A stretch of DNA of 64,000 nucleotides from Epiperipatus broadwayi (GCA_028023455.1 JAQFVV010000021.1:372001-436000); one strand, 5' to 3'. Positions 22,066 to 35,051 are shown, counted from the first letter of the stretch. Translations and numbers: made by a program. Notes: generated by a model not told the origin, from the sequence alone.

Positions 22066-23134
22066 GTATTTGGATTTTTGTTTGTGTAAAATGTTATATG
22101 AGCACAGTTGTTAGCTCCTTTGTTTTTTTTATAGATATACTGACAATGATTTGTGAAGAGTCATTAATTCTGTTTATTGGTAGATAGATTTATTTTGATT
22201 CAAGTTGATGGGTATATAAAAATTGATATGGTTGGGTATATAGAGAAAGCAAATAGAAACTATTTTGCTATCTTATAAAGAGTTTTTGTTTCTTAGAATT
22301 GAGTACTGTACATCAATCTAATGTACAATCTAGTTTCAAAGTCTTAAGATTTAAAGATTTTATTGAGAGTTTGTATATGGAATGTTAAAACTATGATCAA
22401 AACAAAAGATAAAGAATTTGCTATTAGAAATGAAAAATGAACAGCTAGATATTTATCTGCAAGACACAATGTGCAGATTATAAAATAAAAGGAAATAAAA
22501 ATGTCTTATACTAACTAGTAAGAAGTAGTCTGATTTATAACAATTCAATAAATAATAGGATGTTGGTGATGCTGTATGATGGCATGGAGTTTACATAACT
22601 AAAAACAGATTAATGCCCTTTTATATTAGAAAATTGATTGTTTATAAGACTAAAGACAGGAAGTTAATTTTTGATTCATTTAAACTATAAGTAAAAGTCT
22701 TAAAATAATATTTTGCTTTGAGGGTGGTTTGTTCCATACATTTACTCCGTTTTTTAATTCAGTGAGTTAAATCTTGTAACTCCATTTTTATCTTCATTCT
22801 AATTTTCTAATCTGGTTGAAACGTTGCATACATTTGTAATCTCAATGGTGATAGATTTTTTTAGAATTTGCATACAAATTTTAGCAAAAATTTAAATTTT
22901 TAATTCTAATGGTAACATTGATGCAAATCATGTCTAACAGCATTCTTTGTAATATAAAACATGATGAAAACTGGTATTGCAGTGTCACATAAGACTAAAA
23001 AGTATAAAATAATATACATTTTTTTTTTTATAAAGAAATGCTTTTATTCATTTAAATGCATTTAAAAGTAAAAAATTGTTTTACGTTTAGCAAATAAAAA
23101 GCATGGGGTGAAAAATTTAAATAAAGTTAAAAAA
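22066..23134. other. Intronic AT-rich sequence
   Basis: No gene or repeat structure was supported here. Confidence 0.4.
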
Positions 23135-23155
23135 AAAAAAAAAGCTCACTTTTTT

Positions 23156-23263
23156 TTCCATATGTCATAGCATCGGCCGGGAGGCGAACCCGCAACAACC
23201 ATCTGTAACCAACTACTTGCTTGCAAGGCGGCTGCGCTGACCTCTCGGCTACCAACCCTTGAC
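23156..23263 (-). mobile_element. tRNA-derived SINE (copy 2, well preserved)
   Basis: Read on the minus strand: GGTTGGTAGCCGAGAGGTCA gives an A-box-like segment, then an anticodon-arm-like CCGCCTTGCAAGC (TGC in the anticodon position), a long variable-arm-like stretch, and GGTTCGCCTCC, a good B-box. It is flanked by a 21-bp direct repeat made of 9 A, GCTCAC and 6 T (23135-23155 and 23264-23284). The long target duplication proves retrotransposition. Confidence 0.88.
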
Positions 23264-23284
23264 AAAAAAAAAGCTCACTTTTTT

Positions 23285-25650
23285 GTATCATTGGCAATAT
23301 ATTCATCAGTTTAAAAATGCTGTTTTATATATATGATAAATAGATTGCCACTGATACATTTGCAAGTTTATTTTAAGGATTCTTTGGTCCACATTTTTAT
23401 TTGTGAAAACTAAAAAAAATATATTTTTTACTTTTTAATGCATTCATGTAAATAAAGGTGCTTCTTCAAAAAATATATATATATAAATAAATATCTTAAC
23501 CTTTTATCCCTTTTTTCTTTCATCATTATTTTATTAATACTATCACAAAATGGAAATGTAATCATTATGTTTTGCTGCATACAAATAAGTAAATAATACC
23601 TAAATAAGGTATTTATTAATACTATTTATTTAAATATAATTTTTTTCTTACACAATTTATTGTTATATTATTTAAATCTTCACAAAAAACTTCAATATCT
23701 CTCTTACTATCTGTCTATCCATCTCTCTGGCTGCCTGTCTGTCTGTCTCTGTCCGTCTGTTGGTTTGTGGTTATCATAATTAATCCATGATATAACATCT
23801 CATTTTTTTAAAAACTATACTTTGAAAATTTGAAAATAATTGTCATACAGTTGTAAAAAAGACATTGAATCATCATTCTAGTCAATTCTTTCTCTAGATG
23901 CAAACCAGAAATTTCTGCACTCGAGTCAAATATACACACTATTGCAGCTCAACCTCTCTGACTGGCAGTGTGATTTTTTATAAACATATTTAACTTATTG
24001 TTATATTGTCTGTTTATTTAGATAATATCTTTTAACTCAATTCTCGTCCAATTTCCAATGTAGCTGAATCTTTATAAACATATGTATTTCTGATGATAAT
24101 AACCTTTTTTAGAGTTTGCCAAACAATTTTAGCAAAAAAATTAGCAGAAAAATTCAGTTTTATATAGAATTCAGTATTCTCTACAATACTGCCATTTAAC
24201 AGTATTAAAGTGTATCTAAACTTTCTTCATTCCTAATATCTGGAACTATATTGAACTAAAAACTAGAAAACAAAAAGTATAAAGGATAAATTTTCTTCAG
24301 TTTGTACAAATAAAAGCATGGGACAATTATATTTAATAGTCAGCGTTTTTCATTTTCTATCAATTTTTACAGGCTTATCAAATAAGAATTACAATTGTAA
24401 CATTTTGATTTGCTTCTGTGTATATAAAAAAAAAATACATCTAATTTCCCTTCCTGGAAAAACTAAAATGTTACTACAGTATTTAACAAATGAGATTTCC
24501 TAAAATGTCATTTAAATAAACTTGCAATTGACACCCACTTTCCTTATATCAATGATAATTTTCTTTTTTTTTTATTGACACATAGCTTGCTTGTTGGTAC
24601 AAGAAATTAATCGCAAGTGTTTAAATAATTCCTTTGGAATCATTTTGACTTGTGAATTACTATAGTATATTTACGATCTAGTTTTTAAAATGTGTAATAT
24701 ACAACTAAGAATATTTCTAAGCATGTTTACCCAATGCTTACATTTATGAAAGCTGAAGAAGGAAATTTATTTTTTATTTCTTTACAAATTTATACGAATA
24801 AAAGCATTTCTTTAAAATTTATATATATTTCTTATGTAGCTGAAATTTGATGTTTAGAAAAGATTAGTGTCTTTGTGAATCATAGAATTTGGAGAATATT
24901 TGAGATGATTAGAAAAGGTTTGGAGACTAAATGAAAGAAATTATTATTTGGGGGGATTATAAAACTGCAAAAATGATTGGATTTGGCATTTAATTAGAAG
25001 TAGAAAGGTTTATAAACAAAAAGAGGAAGAAAGGTCATAGAAGGTAAAAAAAAAGATTAATTCTCTAAATAAAGTCATTGTGTCTAAAGATCAGGTCAAT
25101 GGATATAATGGTTTTGACATAGTTGTGAGCCTAACGTTTTAGCACATAATTAGGAATGATAGGGAAAAAAATTTTAAACAGATAATTCAATTGAATGTGT
25201 GAAATGTTTACTGTTATACACTATACAAATAGTTGTTTATTGTGAAGAGGTACTAAAATAACATTTAATATTAAATTAGTTTATCCAGATGAAATTGAAT
25301 TCTGAAATTATAAGCTAGTTTGTACTATAAAGAAATCGTATTACCCAGTTTAAAGAATACACTTTAAGAGAATCAAATGAAAATATTTTGCAACAAAATA
25401 TTATATGGGTTTCTCATTACGTTTAACAGGTTTTCTAAGCAATGATTCACGATTTACAACAGTTATATTCAACAATCTAGAGTAGCCATTGGGCACTAGT
25501 TCATGGCCCATTGGACACTACATAGTAGTTGGTGCCCACAGCTTTATTAATATCTGGTTAATGACATTCAGTAGAATTTTGAAAACACTAAGACATCATG
25601 CTTCCTGCATACATAATACAATTCAGCGGCAAATTTGTTTTTTTTTTTGC
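23285..25650. other. Intronic AT-rich sequence with CTGT microsatellite
   Basis: No coding exon was seen. A pyrimidine microsatellite of CTGT/CTCT units lies at about 23700-23760. Copies of an ACAAATTTATACGAATAAAAGC-like phrase occur near 24300 and 24785 and at the very start of the window near 105, hinting at a short dispersed repeat. Confidence 0.4.
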
Positions 25651-25659
25651 TCACTACAT

Positions 25660-26130
25660 TTTGCCACCTAGTTTAAGCTTTAGTAATCAATAGATGCCTT
25701 ATGGCAGAGTTTATTTGATCTCAGTCCAGTGCTGGCTTATCAAATATCTCCAGGATAGTTTTTAGTTTGTGGCTTTCAACAGTAAGGAATTTTTGACAAT
25801 GGGAGTAGTGCTTCTGGACCTTTTGGCACTAATGCAACTCTTCTCTAGCGGCTTGGATTGAAAACATTAACATCCTTTTTTCATTTGAGTTAATAGCTTG
25901 ATAGTAAAACAAAGAAGTAAAAGGTGGCTGCTAGGGGAAAAGGGCATTAGATCCATAAGATGCAAGTGTAATACTCCAAACCTCAGTCATGAATGCTATA
26001 AGCTAGATAATAGTCTGGGAATATTTGATAGGATAGCATTGTATAGAGATCTAATAAGTTACTATCTGGCATCTGTTGATTACTAAAGTTTATACTAGAT
26101 AGCAAAAATATGGTGAGAGAAAATGGAATT
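25660..26130. repeat. Heavily decayed family A element
   Basis: Remnants include CAATAGATGCCTTATGGCAG, a mutated minus-strand ribozyme region near 25757-25782, and a second plus-strand region near 26000-26060 with TAAGCTAGATAATAGTCTGG and a TTTGATAGGATAGC stem-I remnant. Both catalytic boxes are broken. This is an old copy. Confidence 0.55.
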
Positions 26131-26862
26131 TTTTTGAAGGAGTGGCTATATTAGTACTATCTCTAATATCCATTAATTAATTAAGAATGAATACTGCTCC
26201 TAAAAAATGTAAAAATAAATTTTTGTGTACATTCTGCTTGCCATATGGACCATTAAGATATTAAAAATAAACTTGCATGATATCTACATTAACCATTTGA
26301 CACTGTATAATCTGATTTTTTTTTCTGTTTTAATATGCGAATTATGGCAAAATATTTATGAAATTTAAATTGTTGCTTCTAATAAAAGTATCTTCTTTAT
26401 GTCAATTTTCAGATAATATAAATTTAGCATATTTTATAAATATTTATTTGATTTATTGTTGGTTTTTATTTTTGTCATATTTAACTGGTTTTGTTATAAG
26501 TATTAATTAAACCATTAGTCATCACATTCTTTGTTTTTAATATGCTTTTATTCCTTAACTTGCCATGTCTGTGTATATTTCTCTCTGTATGTTCACATTT
26601 TTAAATGCTCCGGCTGAGATTTTTTTTTAGTTTCAATCATTTTTTGTTTATAATAAAAAAAAGTTTGATACAGTAAAAGATTTAATAAATAAAAGTTCTT
26701 TTTGTTCAGTAGTTTCTGCATCATATCTGTTATTGTCTTAATCGTCTTTTTTAAGTTTTATTATTGAACCATAATTTTTGTCAGATTATTTTTAGTTTAT
26801 AAGTAAAAAATAAAATAATACATGAAAATTTTTTTTTAAATAATGCTTTTATGTAAACAGTA

Positions 26863-27110
26863 CTAGGTGACTAAAAAGTAGAAAAATAGCAAAATAATCT
26901 GACTGAAAAATAGAAAAAACTGAATCTCGGTTAATTCACCAAATTGCCCGAATATTGTCATTTCATAAAATGGCAATATTCCTGCAATTTCCAATTGTTC
27001 TAGATTTTTAAGATATCTGATATTTTCCAAGAATGGCAAATTAACGGAGATTCAGTGTTTTTCTACTTTTTAGTCAAATTACTTTATTTTTTAACTTTTT
27101 AGTCGGCTAG
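26863..27110. mobile_element. MITE with about 90-bp terminal inverted repeats (TA target site)
   Basis: The left end CTAGGTGACTAAAAAGTAG and right end CTTTTTAGTCGGCTAG are inverted copies. The similarity extends inward through the CTGAATCTCGGTTAATT / AACGGAGATTCAG segments. TA flanks both ends (26861-26862, 27111-27112). The centre contains a further hairpin (AATATTGTCATTT...AAATGGCAATATT). TA duplication suggests a Tc1/mariner-type source. Confidence 0.8.
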
Positions 27111-28783
27111 TACTGTACTATTTACGTAAAAACATTATTTTAAAAAGCTTATTTTTTACATATTTTATTTTAATTTACTTCTTTATTAAATATATATATG
27201 TTCATATTTGCGTATGTTGGTTCATCTGTGTAACAAAGTAGTTTATTTCTTTTTTATAACTAAAACTGATGCATTTACAGTGAAGTTCACCATAATTATT
27301 TTATCAATAATCCAGTTTACCACAGAATCACTTATTACAAATTTGAATAATCAATCAACACTACATCAAAATCCCATAACTTTTTTTTTTTTTTGTTATT
27401 GACGTTCTTAATGAATAACATTTGGTTACATTCATATATTCATGAATATCTATAAGCCGTATTACTTCTAGATTAGGGAAATGTTACCAGCAGAGAAAGC
27501 GTCTAATTGCAAATTCAGCAGTTTCTAACAATGCATTTTCTGATTTATCGTGCTTAATTATGCACATTATTATAATTCTATGTAATATACTGAGAAATTT
27601 CTCCATTATAGCTTGGTGCAATTTCAAATTGACATTCCTTTCTTCTTTCAATGTTCTTAGCATGCAATTTATTATTTTCTTTTTTTTTTTTTGAGTACAC
27701 CTATTCACTTGAGTTTTTACCTAACATTTGTAATATCTGGAAAAACATTCATTTTCAAGCTTTTGTTTTTATAAATAAAAACAAATTATTTAATGGTATA
27801 TTTGAATAAAGCTTTAGTTATTAATTTATTGTTTTTAAATACTAGATCCAATTTGATTATCTCCTGTTTTTTTAAATTAATTAATTAACTAAGACTGCTT
27901 TTCACAATATTTAAAAATAACAAGTACGATAAATAAAAATACATAAGAAAAATGTTTTACATTTACAAACACACTAGTATATATATATATGCGATTTACA
28001 TTCAACTTTTGACATCGTTTGCACACTACAGTTAGCTAAACAATTTGTGGAAAAAGTTTTTAGTGCTATAAATTTTCATTATCCAATGAGAGCTTAGCAT
28101 TTTTCTATATAAGCAAAAGTCTTTCGTAAACAGCCATATCATTGATGTCAAGACTAATGGATTCTGTAGAGACATTTTCCGCTACTAAAAACTAAATTTA
28201 TCCTCCATCATTTAATGGTAATTCCCTTGATTAATTGAATAATAAAGTGTGTAAATATATATATTGTAAATAAGATTGATATTTAGATATATCTGTTCTG
28301 TTTCTCTTGAGCCTAATATAGTTTTTAAATATATCCTTTACGCTGTCCATATTCACAATGTTGCTGGATCCAAAAAAAAATGTCTTTCTAAATTGTTTTT
28401 ATATAAAAAAGTTGCTTCATAATTTATTTGCGTTGTTTAGTTAAACATTAATGCTTATAATGACATTATGCTGAGTAAATTGTGTTTAAAAAAAGGAGTA
28501 GGCTAAAGATAATCTATAGAATATACATAATGTTTTGAATGCAATATAGAAAAGATTTTGATCTTTAAAATATTCAAGCTCGTTATTAGGTGGTAGTAGA
28601 AGCAAAATTTTCAACAACTTTTAGTTTGGGGGATTATCAACGTAAGAACCCAAGAATGTGAATCAATTTCAGTAACATGGTACGTTTTGTTTCACTTAGA
28701 AGATTTGGCTGTTGATGAATATCTTTGACTTGAAGGTATAGCTACTGCCTTTAAAAATGTATTTTGTTATAGTAATATAGCTA

Positions 28784-29459
28784 CCATATTTGCCGAAATA
28801 TAGGGTGCACTTTCCCCCCCTCAAAATATACCTAAAATATGAAATGCATTTTATGCGGTTGTAATCAAAAGTTGAAATTTCAGTTATTCCAAAATTTCTG
28901 GTTTATATTAATATACATATATAAATATTCTATTGCATTTTGTCCATATGGGAAACAAAAAATAATTACAAATACACATGTATATAAGCATTTATATGAG
29001 CTATATATATAGCTACACAGCACAGTCATACTAATATATATACACTCTCATAATCACATCAATATCAGAGCAAAACATTCAAAATAACTTAATATTCACG
29101 TAATTTAAAAAAAAAATATTCTAAAAGTAAATAGTTAAAATATATAAAAAAAGTTCTCTCAAAAATATAAATCTATCCACAAGGTAAATAACATACAGGT
29201 AAGAAAAGAGATAATTTTCAAATGTTTATTTAGGTCTGGAGATAAATTTCTGGGTTTTGAGGATGAAGATTAACAGATACCTTACTACAATGTTCCCTGG
29301 TTATACTTTTTGTAGATATAAATAATTATAAAATTAACACAGTAAATCATGGAAATTCATGAAAAAAGTGAAGAAATTTTTTTTCTTGAAAATGTATACA
29401 AATGGTTGGGGGGGGGGTCGTTTTATACGCCGCTACAACCTATTCATTGGTAAATATGG
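28784..29459. mobile_element. Non-autonomous DNA transposon (TA target site)
   Basis: CCATATTTGCC at the left and GGTAAATATGG at the right are inverted termini (10 of 11 match) flanked by TA. Subterminal tracts of C (28814-28820) and G (29407-29417) face each other. The element is 676 bp with no transposase frame. Confidence 0.7.
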
Positions 29460-30179
29460 TATTTCAGCTAATTTAAATGTTCATAGGACTGTTCTTTATT
29501 GTTTGGACATGTCATAAAAATACTCAAAAATGTTTATTTATGGCTGTTCTATTACATTCTGAGAATATAATATCTTAAGATCAGTTGGTATGTTTTCCAG
29601 CTTGCTGATTATGGTGATAGTGAATTTACTACGCTAAGTGCCCACCTTAATTAAATTATACTTACGATGAGAATGAATATATCAAAGGGCTTCCCAATAA
29701 TTATTCTATATTCCTCAGAAAGTTCAAAAGAGATGCACAATTGTTTACATTTTATAAGCAAGGTATAACATGATAGAATGCAATGGAAGGCTACAATTGG
29801 GCAAAGTATTGAAGACTTTAAAAAAAAGTATTTATTTACTGTGGAAATTAAAAGACAGAATCGCAAGATATCATTAAAGTGACCCAAAAAATCTGTAAAT
29901 GATGTATACAAGATTCATCGATTAATATTCGGTTAAATATTACTGTGGAAAAGTTTACTGGCGCATTTAAGTCTATTCCTTTGTGGTGGTTTCCTATTTC
30001 TTTACTTTTTTTTTCCACCAGATCTCTGAAAAGAAATTGTTTTACAGAAAATATGTAAAACGGAGTTAAGCAGATTAAACACGCGAATAACTCTAGATAG
30101 TTTTACCATCTAAGATTTATCTCAAGATCCCTGTTTAATTGAAGAATTGTAGTGTAAAAAAAAAAAATATTTTTCATGA

Positions 30180-30460
30180 GGTTCCAAGCAAATTTCTTTT
30201 TTTTCCAGCTGAATTTGATTTACATAGATGCAAATGGAGTCTTATCAACAGATTCGGGACAACTCATGATTATTGCCGTCGCCAAATGTGGAATTTAATA
30301 GCCACTGATGTGTATAAATGGTGGCAATTATAAACCATGAACCACATAATTAAGGTCCGCTGAATCTATAACTACAATGACAAAATTGCATTTATTAAAG
30401 CCATTAGTGATTCTCCCTCTTCATTGGAATTTTTAAGGCGGCTTTTAAATATTTTGTTAC
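30180..30460 (+). pseudogene. 3' fragment of a LINE ORF2
   Basis: The frame contains LINRFGTTHDYCRRQMWN. After a small frameshift near 30310 it continues with TMNHIIK and an AFIKAISDSPSSLEFL segment. This is the C-terminal arrangement of many LINE ORF2 proteins (RF.T.....C, then Cys/His TM.HI, then a final helix). It is severely truncated at the 5' side. Confidence 0.55.
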
Positions 30461-30524
30461 TAGTTAAGCGGTTTCAGAAATCTAAAAAATTCTATAGGCT
30501 AAATAAGTTAATATTGATTAAACA

Positions 30525-30541
30525 TTCTCTCTCTCTCTCTC
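30525..30541 (+). repeat. CT microsatellite
   Basis: A run of CT dinucleotides. Confidence 0.85.
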
Positions 30542-30809
30542 TGTTTTTCTTGTTTAGTTTTATTTTCTGCAAGTATAAAAAAAATGCAGACAAGTTTATA
30601 ATGAGTTATCTAAAAATATGTTTATTATTAGAACTATGTGATTAAAGTTAATTACAAACTGAGGAAAACAGAAAATGTTTTAAGTAACTCATTATTCGTT
30701 ATTCGTACACAGTAGACGATTTTGTAAAAAAAAAATGTATTCCAGCAAATTAACTTTAAAAAAATACATTTCATTTTTGAATTTTAACATTACCAGTCTG
30801 CTAATGATA

Positions 30810-31070
30810 AATGTTACTGGTCAAGCCAGCAACACCTGCAAGAGAGCAGGGACTACTACCATCCGAAACATTGTGTAATCTAGTAATCGGTGTTGTCTGG
30901 TTAACGTTTTGTAACATTTTTAACTTGCTTATTATTAGCAATGTTATGTTGGACTATGTCCATCATCTAATATTAAATATTGAATGTTTTTTAAGAAAAA
31001 TTCAAGCTCTATTTAAACTTTTCAAATACATTCAATTGGTAGTAATAACACAGAAGTCATTATATATAAA
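30810..31070 (+). repeat. Dispersed Penelope-related repeat, copy 1
   Basis: This starts with TGGTCAAGCCAGCAACACCT and contains a decayed hammerhead-like region (CTGCAAGA, then CCGAAACATTG), followed by CCATCATCTAATATTAAAT and TTTAAACTTTTCAAATACA. An inverted relative lies at 33900-34130. Confidence 0.6.
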
Positions 31071-31139
31071 TGGCTGCCCAGCGTGTGGCATGATACTCAT
31101 TAACCACGAGTACCTTGAAAATTTAAAAAAAAAATAGAT

Positions 31140-32010
31140 TATGCCAGTAATAAAAAAAAAAAAAGTTTTTTTAAAATGAATTTTTGTTTATATTTTAAAG
31201 CTGTAGAATATAATGTAGATATAAAAATACTGTCAGAATGTATATTGCGCACATATGCATGCATTCACGTAAGGAAGAAAACTTATGAAATATAATATTA
31301 AAAAAGTAAGTTTAGGAAATAGTGCGAATAGCACCCTGAACATCAGAATAGTTATAGTAAGAATAAGTTAGGATAAGATGGCACTGTCAGGTATAAAAAT
31401 GATCAATGAGTAACTAATATTTAAAAAAGAAAAGGAATGATTTAGTAACTTTAAAAAAAATGCGAATACTTTGAAAATTAAGCCAGTTATATTTTTTTTG
31501 AAATGAGAATCTATTTTTTTTGTATTAACACAAAGTTATAGTTTGAATATTGTGTATAAAAAAAAAAAAAAGATCTTTAACGTATTACTGTTAGCAATTA
31601 GTACAAACCCTAACTAAAATCTTTTTTTTTTAATAATTTTTTTTATAAGTTCGGTGATATGTAACGGGATATATATATGTGTTACATTCAAATTTTAATA
31701 GTAATTTTTTTTATCTAATACAGAATTAAAAACAAACTGTCAAAATGCACAAATAACGAATTATTAATTATTAATATGTTAGATTGATTTAAACATTAAA
31801 ATAAGCTTTAAAAAAATAAATAAGTTATAGAATCGAAGCAAAGATTCTAATCTTTAAATAAAATATATAATAAAAACCTTTTTAATAGCGAAGATTTTTT
31901 TAATTATAATTACGAAATAGATAAGAGTTCCCGCCCAGAGATAGAGACACAGACCTCAGTGGAAAAATTTACTTAGCCATAAACCCAAAATCTACTTGGC
32001 CACAAACTGA
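31140..32010. other. Intronic AT-rich sequence
   Basis: Nothing coding was seen. A/T homopolymer runs are frequent. Confidence 0.4.
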
Positions 32011-32013
32011 ATT

Positions 32014-32400
32014 AACCAATAAAATATAAATAATGAAATATGTTTGATGAATCCGTGCATTCCAGAGATAAGGTGCCCGACGACTATAAAAGGAAAATCC
32101 AAAACAATAATTGTTTAGTTAGTTGGAGAATCAGAAAATTAAAGTTTTGAATTCATCTGTAAAAATATTTTTAAAAGTTATCGCCGTCACAAAAGAAAAA
32201 AAAATGTAATTAGCTTCATCGTGCTTCCTTCGGTGTGGCCTGCCGAAGGCAGCTTTCTTCTCCTCAGATCCCAGGATCAAACCACTGGTACCGTCTTCAG
32301 AAAACATTGTAAATGCGTCTTCATAAATCGTCATCGCCCACAAGAAATGGATCTTGTATAAATTTGGATCTTCCTCGCGAAGGAACAAGCACGAACAAAG
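32014..32400. other. GC-richer block with promoter-like motifs and a short ORF
   Basis: On the plus strand a CCAAT (about 32016), then ACTATAAAAGG (about 32083), looks like a TATA promoter. On the minus strand an 85-residue open frame (32131-32388) reads into it with no recognised domain. An unidentified LTR fragment is the likeliest explanation. Confidence 0.3.
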
Positions 32401-32969
32401 GAAAGTATAAATTTATAAATGAAATATAAACTATTAATTTTAAAATCTTCGAATTTTATCTGTCTTTAAATGAATAATAGACTTTCTCTCTCAAGCAAAC
32501 CTGAACTTTATTTCTATAAACTCTTATTTAAAGTCTTAAACGTAATCTCTTAAAAAAAAAAAATGTATTGTATTTTTTTTATATTTTTATTCATGCTTAA
32601 TTAGTATCTGTTTGTAATAGGGTAGGGGTTTGCGATTGCAAACTTAAATTTAAAAATAGAAACACCTCGTTATTTGTGCATTATTAAATTTTAAAAATAG
32701 GTTAAAATAGTATTTCTGGAAAGAAAATAAGTTAAATATAATGCTCATTTTAAAATGATTTTAAAACTATAAACTAAATATTTTTTGTTTTGAATTACAT
32801 TAATAAAATGATTTAAATGTTAGTTGAGTATAGATGGCTGCTAGACTAGTTTAAATATGTTACTTTTAAAGAGGGTTTTGATTTCGGACTATTTGTTTCA
32901 TAGTTGTGTCAATGCTGGTGGAGAGATATATGGACGTTTATATCAATGTAATGTGAAGTATGTTAGCAT

Positions 32970-33278
32970 CTAGGGCAACGAGTCCAACTGAATGCATGAC
33001 CCCAAAGAGGTAGTCATATCGTTGAAAATGGACGCAGACATATTTCCTGCGCCATTGACCCATTCCAGCTCTATGGATTTTGGACGATAAGCCGGCAAGA
33101 TAAGACCGCTCTCCCATCCATATGTAGCGTTTCTTTTTATTGTTTTATATGCATGTTTCCTTCGCCTGACAGATGCACATTCCTGCGGGACGAAGGCCAT
33201 TTCTTCTCCAATAATATCACGCTGTTCAGACGCACATTCCTGTCGACGTGATTCTATGCTAACATGTTCACATTGCAT
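32970..33278 (-). CDS. Hypothetical ORF, 102 residues
   Basis: This frame opens with MQCEHVSIESRRQECAS and shows normal-looking amino-acid composition (Glu, Arg, Ser, Cys) in a block less AT-rich than its surroundings. No domain or family was recognised. It lies inside lst2 intron 1 on the opposite strand, about 0.6 kb from the 85-residue frame at 32131-32388. Both may be remnants of one mobile element. No splice sites or promoter can be assigned, so it may not be a gene. Confidence 0.3.
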   Translation of the reverse strand: MQCEHVSIESRRQECASEQRDIIGEEMAFVPQECASVRRRKHAYKTIKRNATYGWESGLILPAYRPKSIELEWVNGAGNMSASIFNDMTTSLGSCIQLDSLP

Positions 33279-33624
33279 TGGTTGCTGATATATATCTGGA
33301 AGCGAGTATTGGTGTGGCTGCTGATTTTTAGTTTGGAGTCAAGTGATTTGAAAATTTGTGAGTGCGTCTAGGTAGTTCATTTATACTCAACATTCTAAAA
33401 TTTAAAATTAAAGTTAAAAACAAATAAAATAATAATGGAACAGAAGAAAACATAAATTTCTTCTTGTGTTATAAAAATTAATTTTTTAAAGTTTGTGCGT
33501 TATTAATTATATATACAAATAAAATCTTTTTTGTGTGTTATTAATACTGACAGTGATTGCCTTTATTATTAAAAATATATTTTACTAAATATAGAAGTTT
33601 CTGTGTCTACTTGAGCTAGTGACT

Positions 33625-33800
33625 AGGGCTGACGGCCGTGATCTTAACAGCACGTATCTGCCGACTTTATAAATTTTCTCGGTTCAAAGTAGCCTAGTGG
33701 CGCTCTGTCGGCAGATGCGGTAAGACTGGTTATTTCAGCATCATCCCCGACCGTTATAACGTTTCGAGTGATATTCTCTCTTCTTCAGGTATTGCTGATC
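33625..33800 (-). repeat. Penelope-type terminal fragment with hammerhead-like core
   Basis: On the minus strand, CTGAAGA (33782-33788), a 3-bp stem II (GAG/CTC) and CTCGAAACG (33761-33765 for the box) recall the 3' repeats of Penelope-like elements. Next to it TCTGCCGAC (about 33658) and GTCGGCAGA (about 33710) form a 9-bp inverted repeat. Confidence 0.5.
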
Positions 33801-33899
33801 ATACCTGTAATAGTACTAGCATGGGAATTAATCTTGGAGCTTTACATTTGGGAAGGATTTAATTTACAGTAAGCTTTAACCAAATAGGTTGCTTATGAA

Positions 33900-34130
33900 A
33901 CTAAAGATTCTGGTTTGATTTCCATGCTTGTATTGTCATTGGTCAAACCAGCAACACCTAAAGACGAGAAGAATAATAGCACCTGAAACATTGGGTTGTA
34001 TTCTTCCCTGAATGTATTTGAAAAGTTTAAATAATGTTTGAATTTTTCCAAAATCGTTTAAATTTAATAGTAGATGATGGAAATAATCCCAACATATAAT
34101 TGTTACTAAAAGCGCCACCATCACAAATCT
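33900..34130 (-). repeat. Dispersed Penelope-related repeat, copy 2 (inverted)
   Basis: Its minus strand carries CCATCATCTACTATTAAATT and TTTAAACTTTTCAAATACA, matching 30810-31070. The end GGTCAAACCAGCAACACCTA appears on the plus strand, so the copy is itself partly inverted. GAAACATTG is kept; the first box is mutated. Confidence 0.55.
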
Positions 34131-34836
34131 TCAGATAATCACTTGTTTATATTACTATATTTCTATATGTAACAACATTTTTTTTAAAAATATAAATGAT
34201 CATCTTCATGATAATACAAATTCAGAAAAATTTGGATAGATGTAATTATAAAGGTCCAGCAAAATTAGGTGGGAAACGGGCATTATTAGATAATTGGAAG
34301 GTTTAAAAATTATGGTAGAATTGTGAATGAGTTTATAAAAGGGAGTGGGGAGTAGAATTTTTTTTTACATAGGTATATAAAAATATATGCGTAGGTTTAT
34401 GTATTTTTATTTTATGCCATTTATTTATATGTTATATGTATAATATTATTTGTATTGTCGAAGGTAGAGTAATGTCCAATAGGTGGAGTAAATGTAATTG
34501 ATAGGTCATGTGATGTATAAAACTTTATTTCTTGAAAAGGTCTCAATAAGAGATGAAAGACGAACTGATAATTAAATAATGGTAAATATAGTTGGCTGTT
34601 TGTTTCAATTTTATCTAGATTGAATATTATATTAAGTATGCATTTATAACAGCATTATGGGCAAATAATTTTTTATATTGGATTTTTGACCATTGCATAT
34701 ATAATACAAATATTAAAACAGACAACTCTCTCTATACATATTGCCACTCAGTGCAAGCCAGAGTAATCAATGGATGCTAGAAGGCTTGTGCATAAAATCC
34801 CCACCTAGTGCCTACTCATCCAACATCTCCAGACTA

Positions 34837-34861
34837 GTTTTTGGCTTGTGGCCTTCATCAG
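34837..34861 (-). ncRNA. Hammerhead core, family A (mutated)
   Basis: CTGATGA and stem II (GGC/GCC) are intact, but the second box is AAAAC instead of GAAAC. Predicted inactive. Confidence 0.55.
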
Positions 34862-34992
34862 TGAGGAGCCTTGGATCTGAGCTTGGATTGAAAATATTAT
34901 AGTGTTTTCAACTTAAGGCTCATAGTTTTGTAGTTAAGACTGACTGCTGGAGGGTTGCATTAGATGCTAAGATCTAGGTGCAGTGCTCTCAG

Positions 34993-35051
34993 ATCCAAGG
35001 CTCCTCACTGATGAAGGCCATAAGCTAGAAATTAGTCTGAGGATGTTGGAT
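34993..35051 (+). ncRNA. Near-complete hammerhead ribozyme, family A
   Basis: Outer stem I ATCCAA/TTGGAT, inner stem I TCCTCA/TGAGGA (all Watson-Crick), CTGATGA, stem II GGC/GCT with loop CATAA, GAAA followed by T instead of C (giving a U-G pair in stem III), and GTC. All catalytic bases are present. It is the second-best candidate for activity in the window. Confidence 0.65.

Noticed and set aside
30820-34000. Active hammerheads at about 30840 and 33955
   Set aside because: The first box is destroyed in both; only GAAAC remains, so they are listed as repeat remnants.
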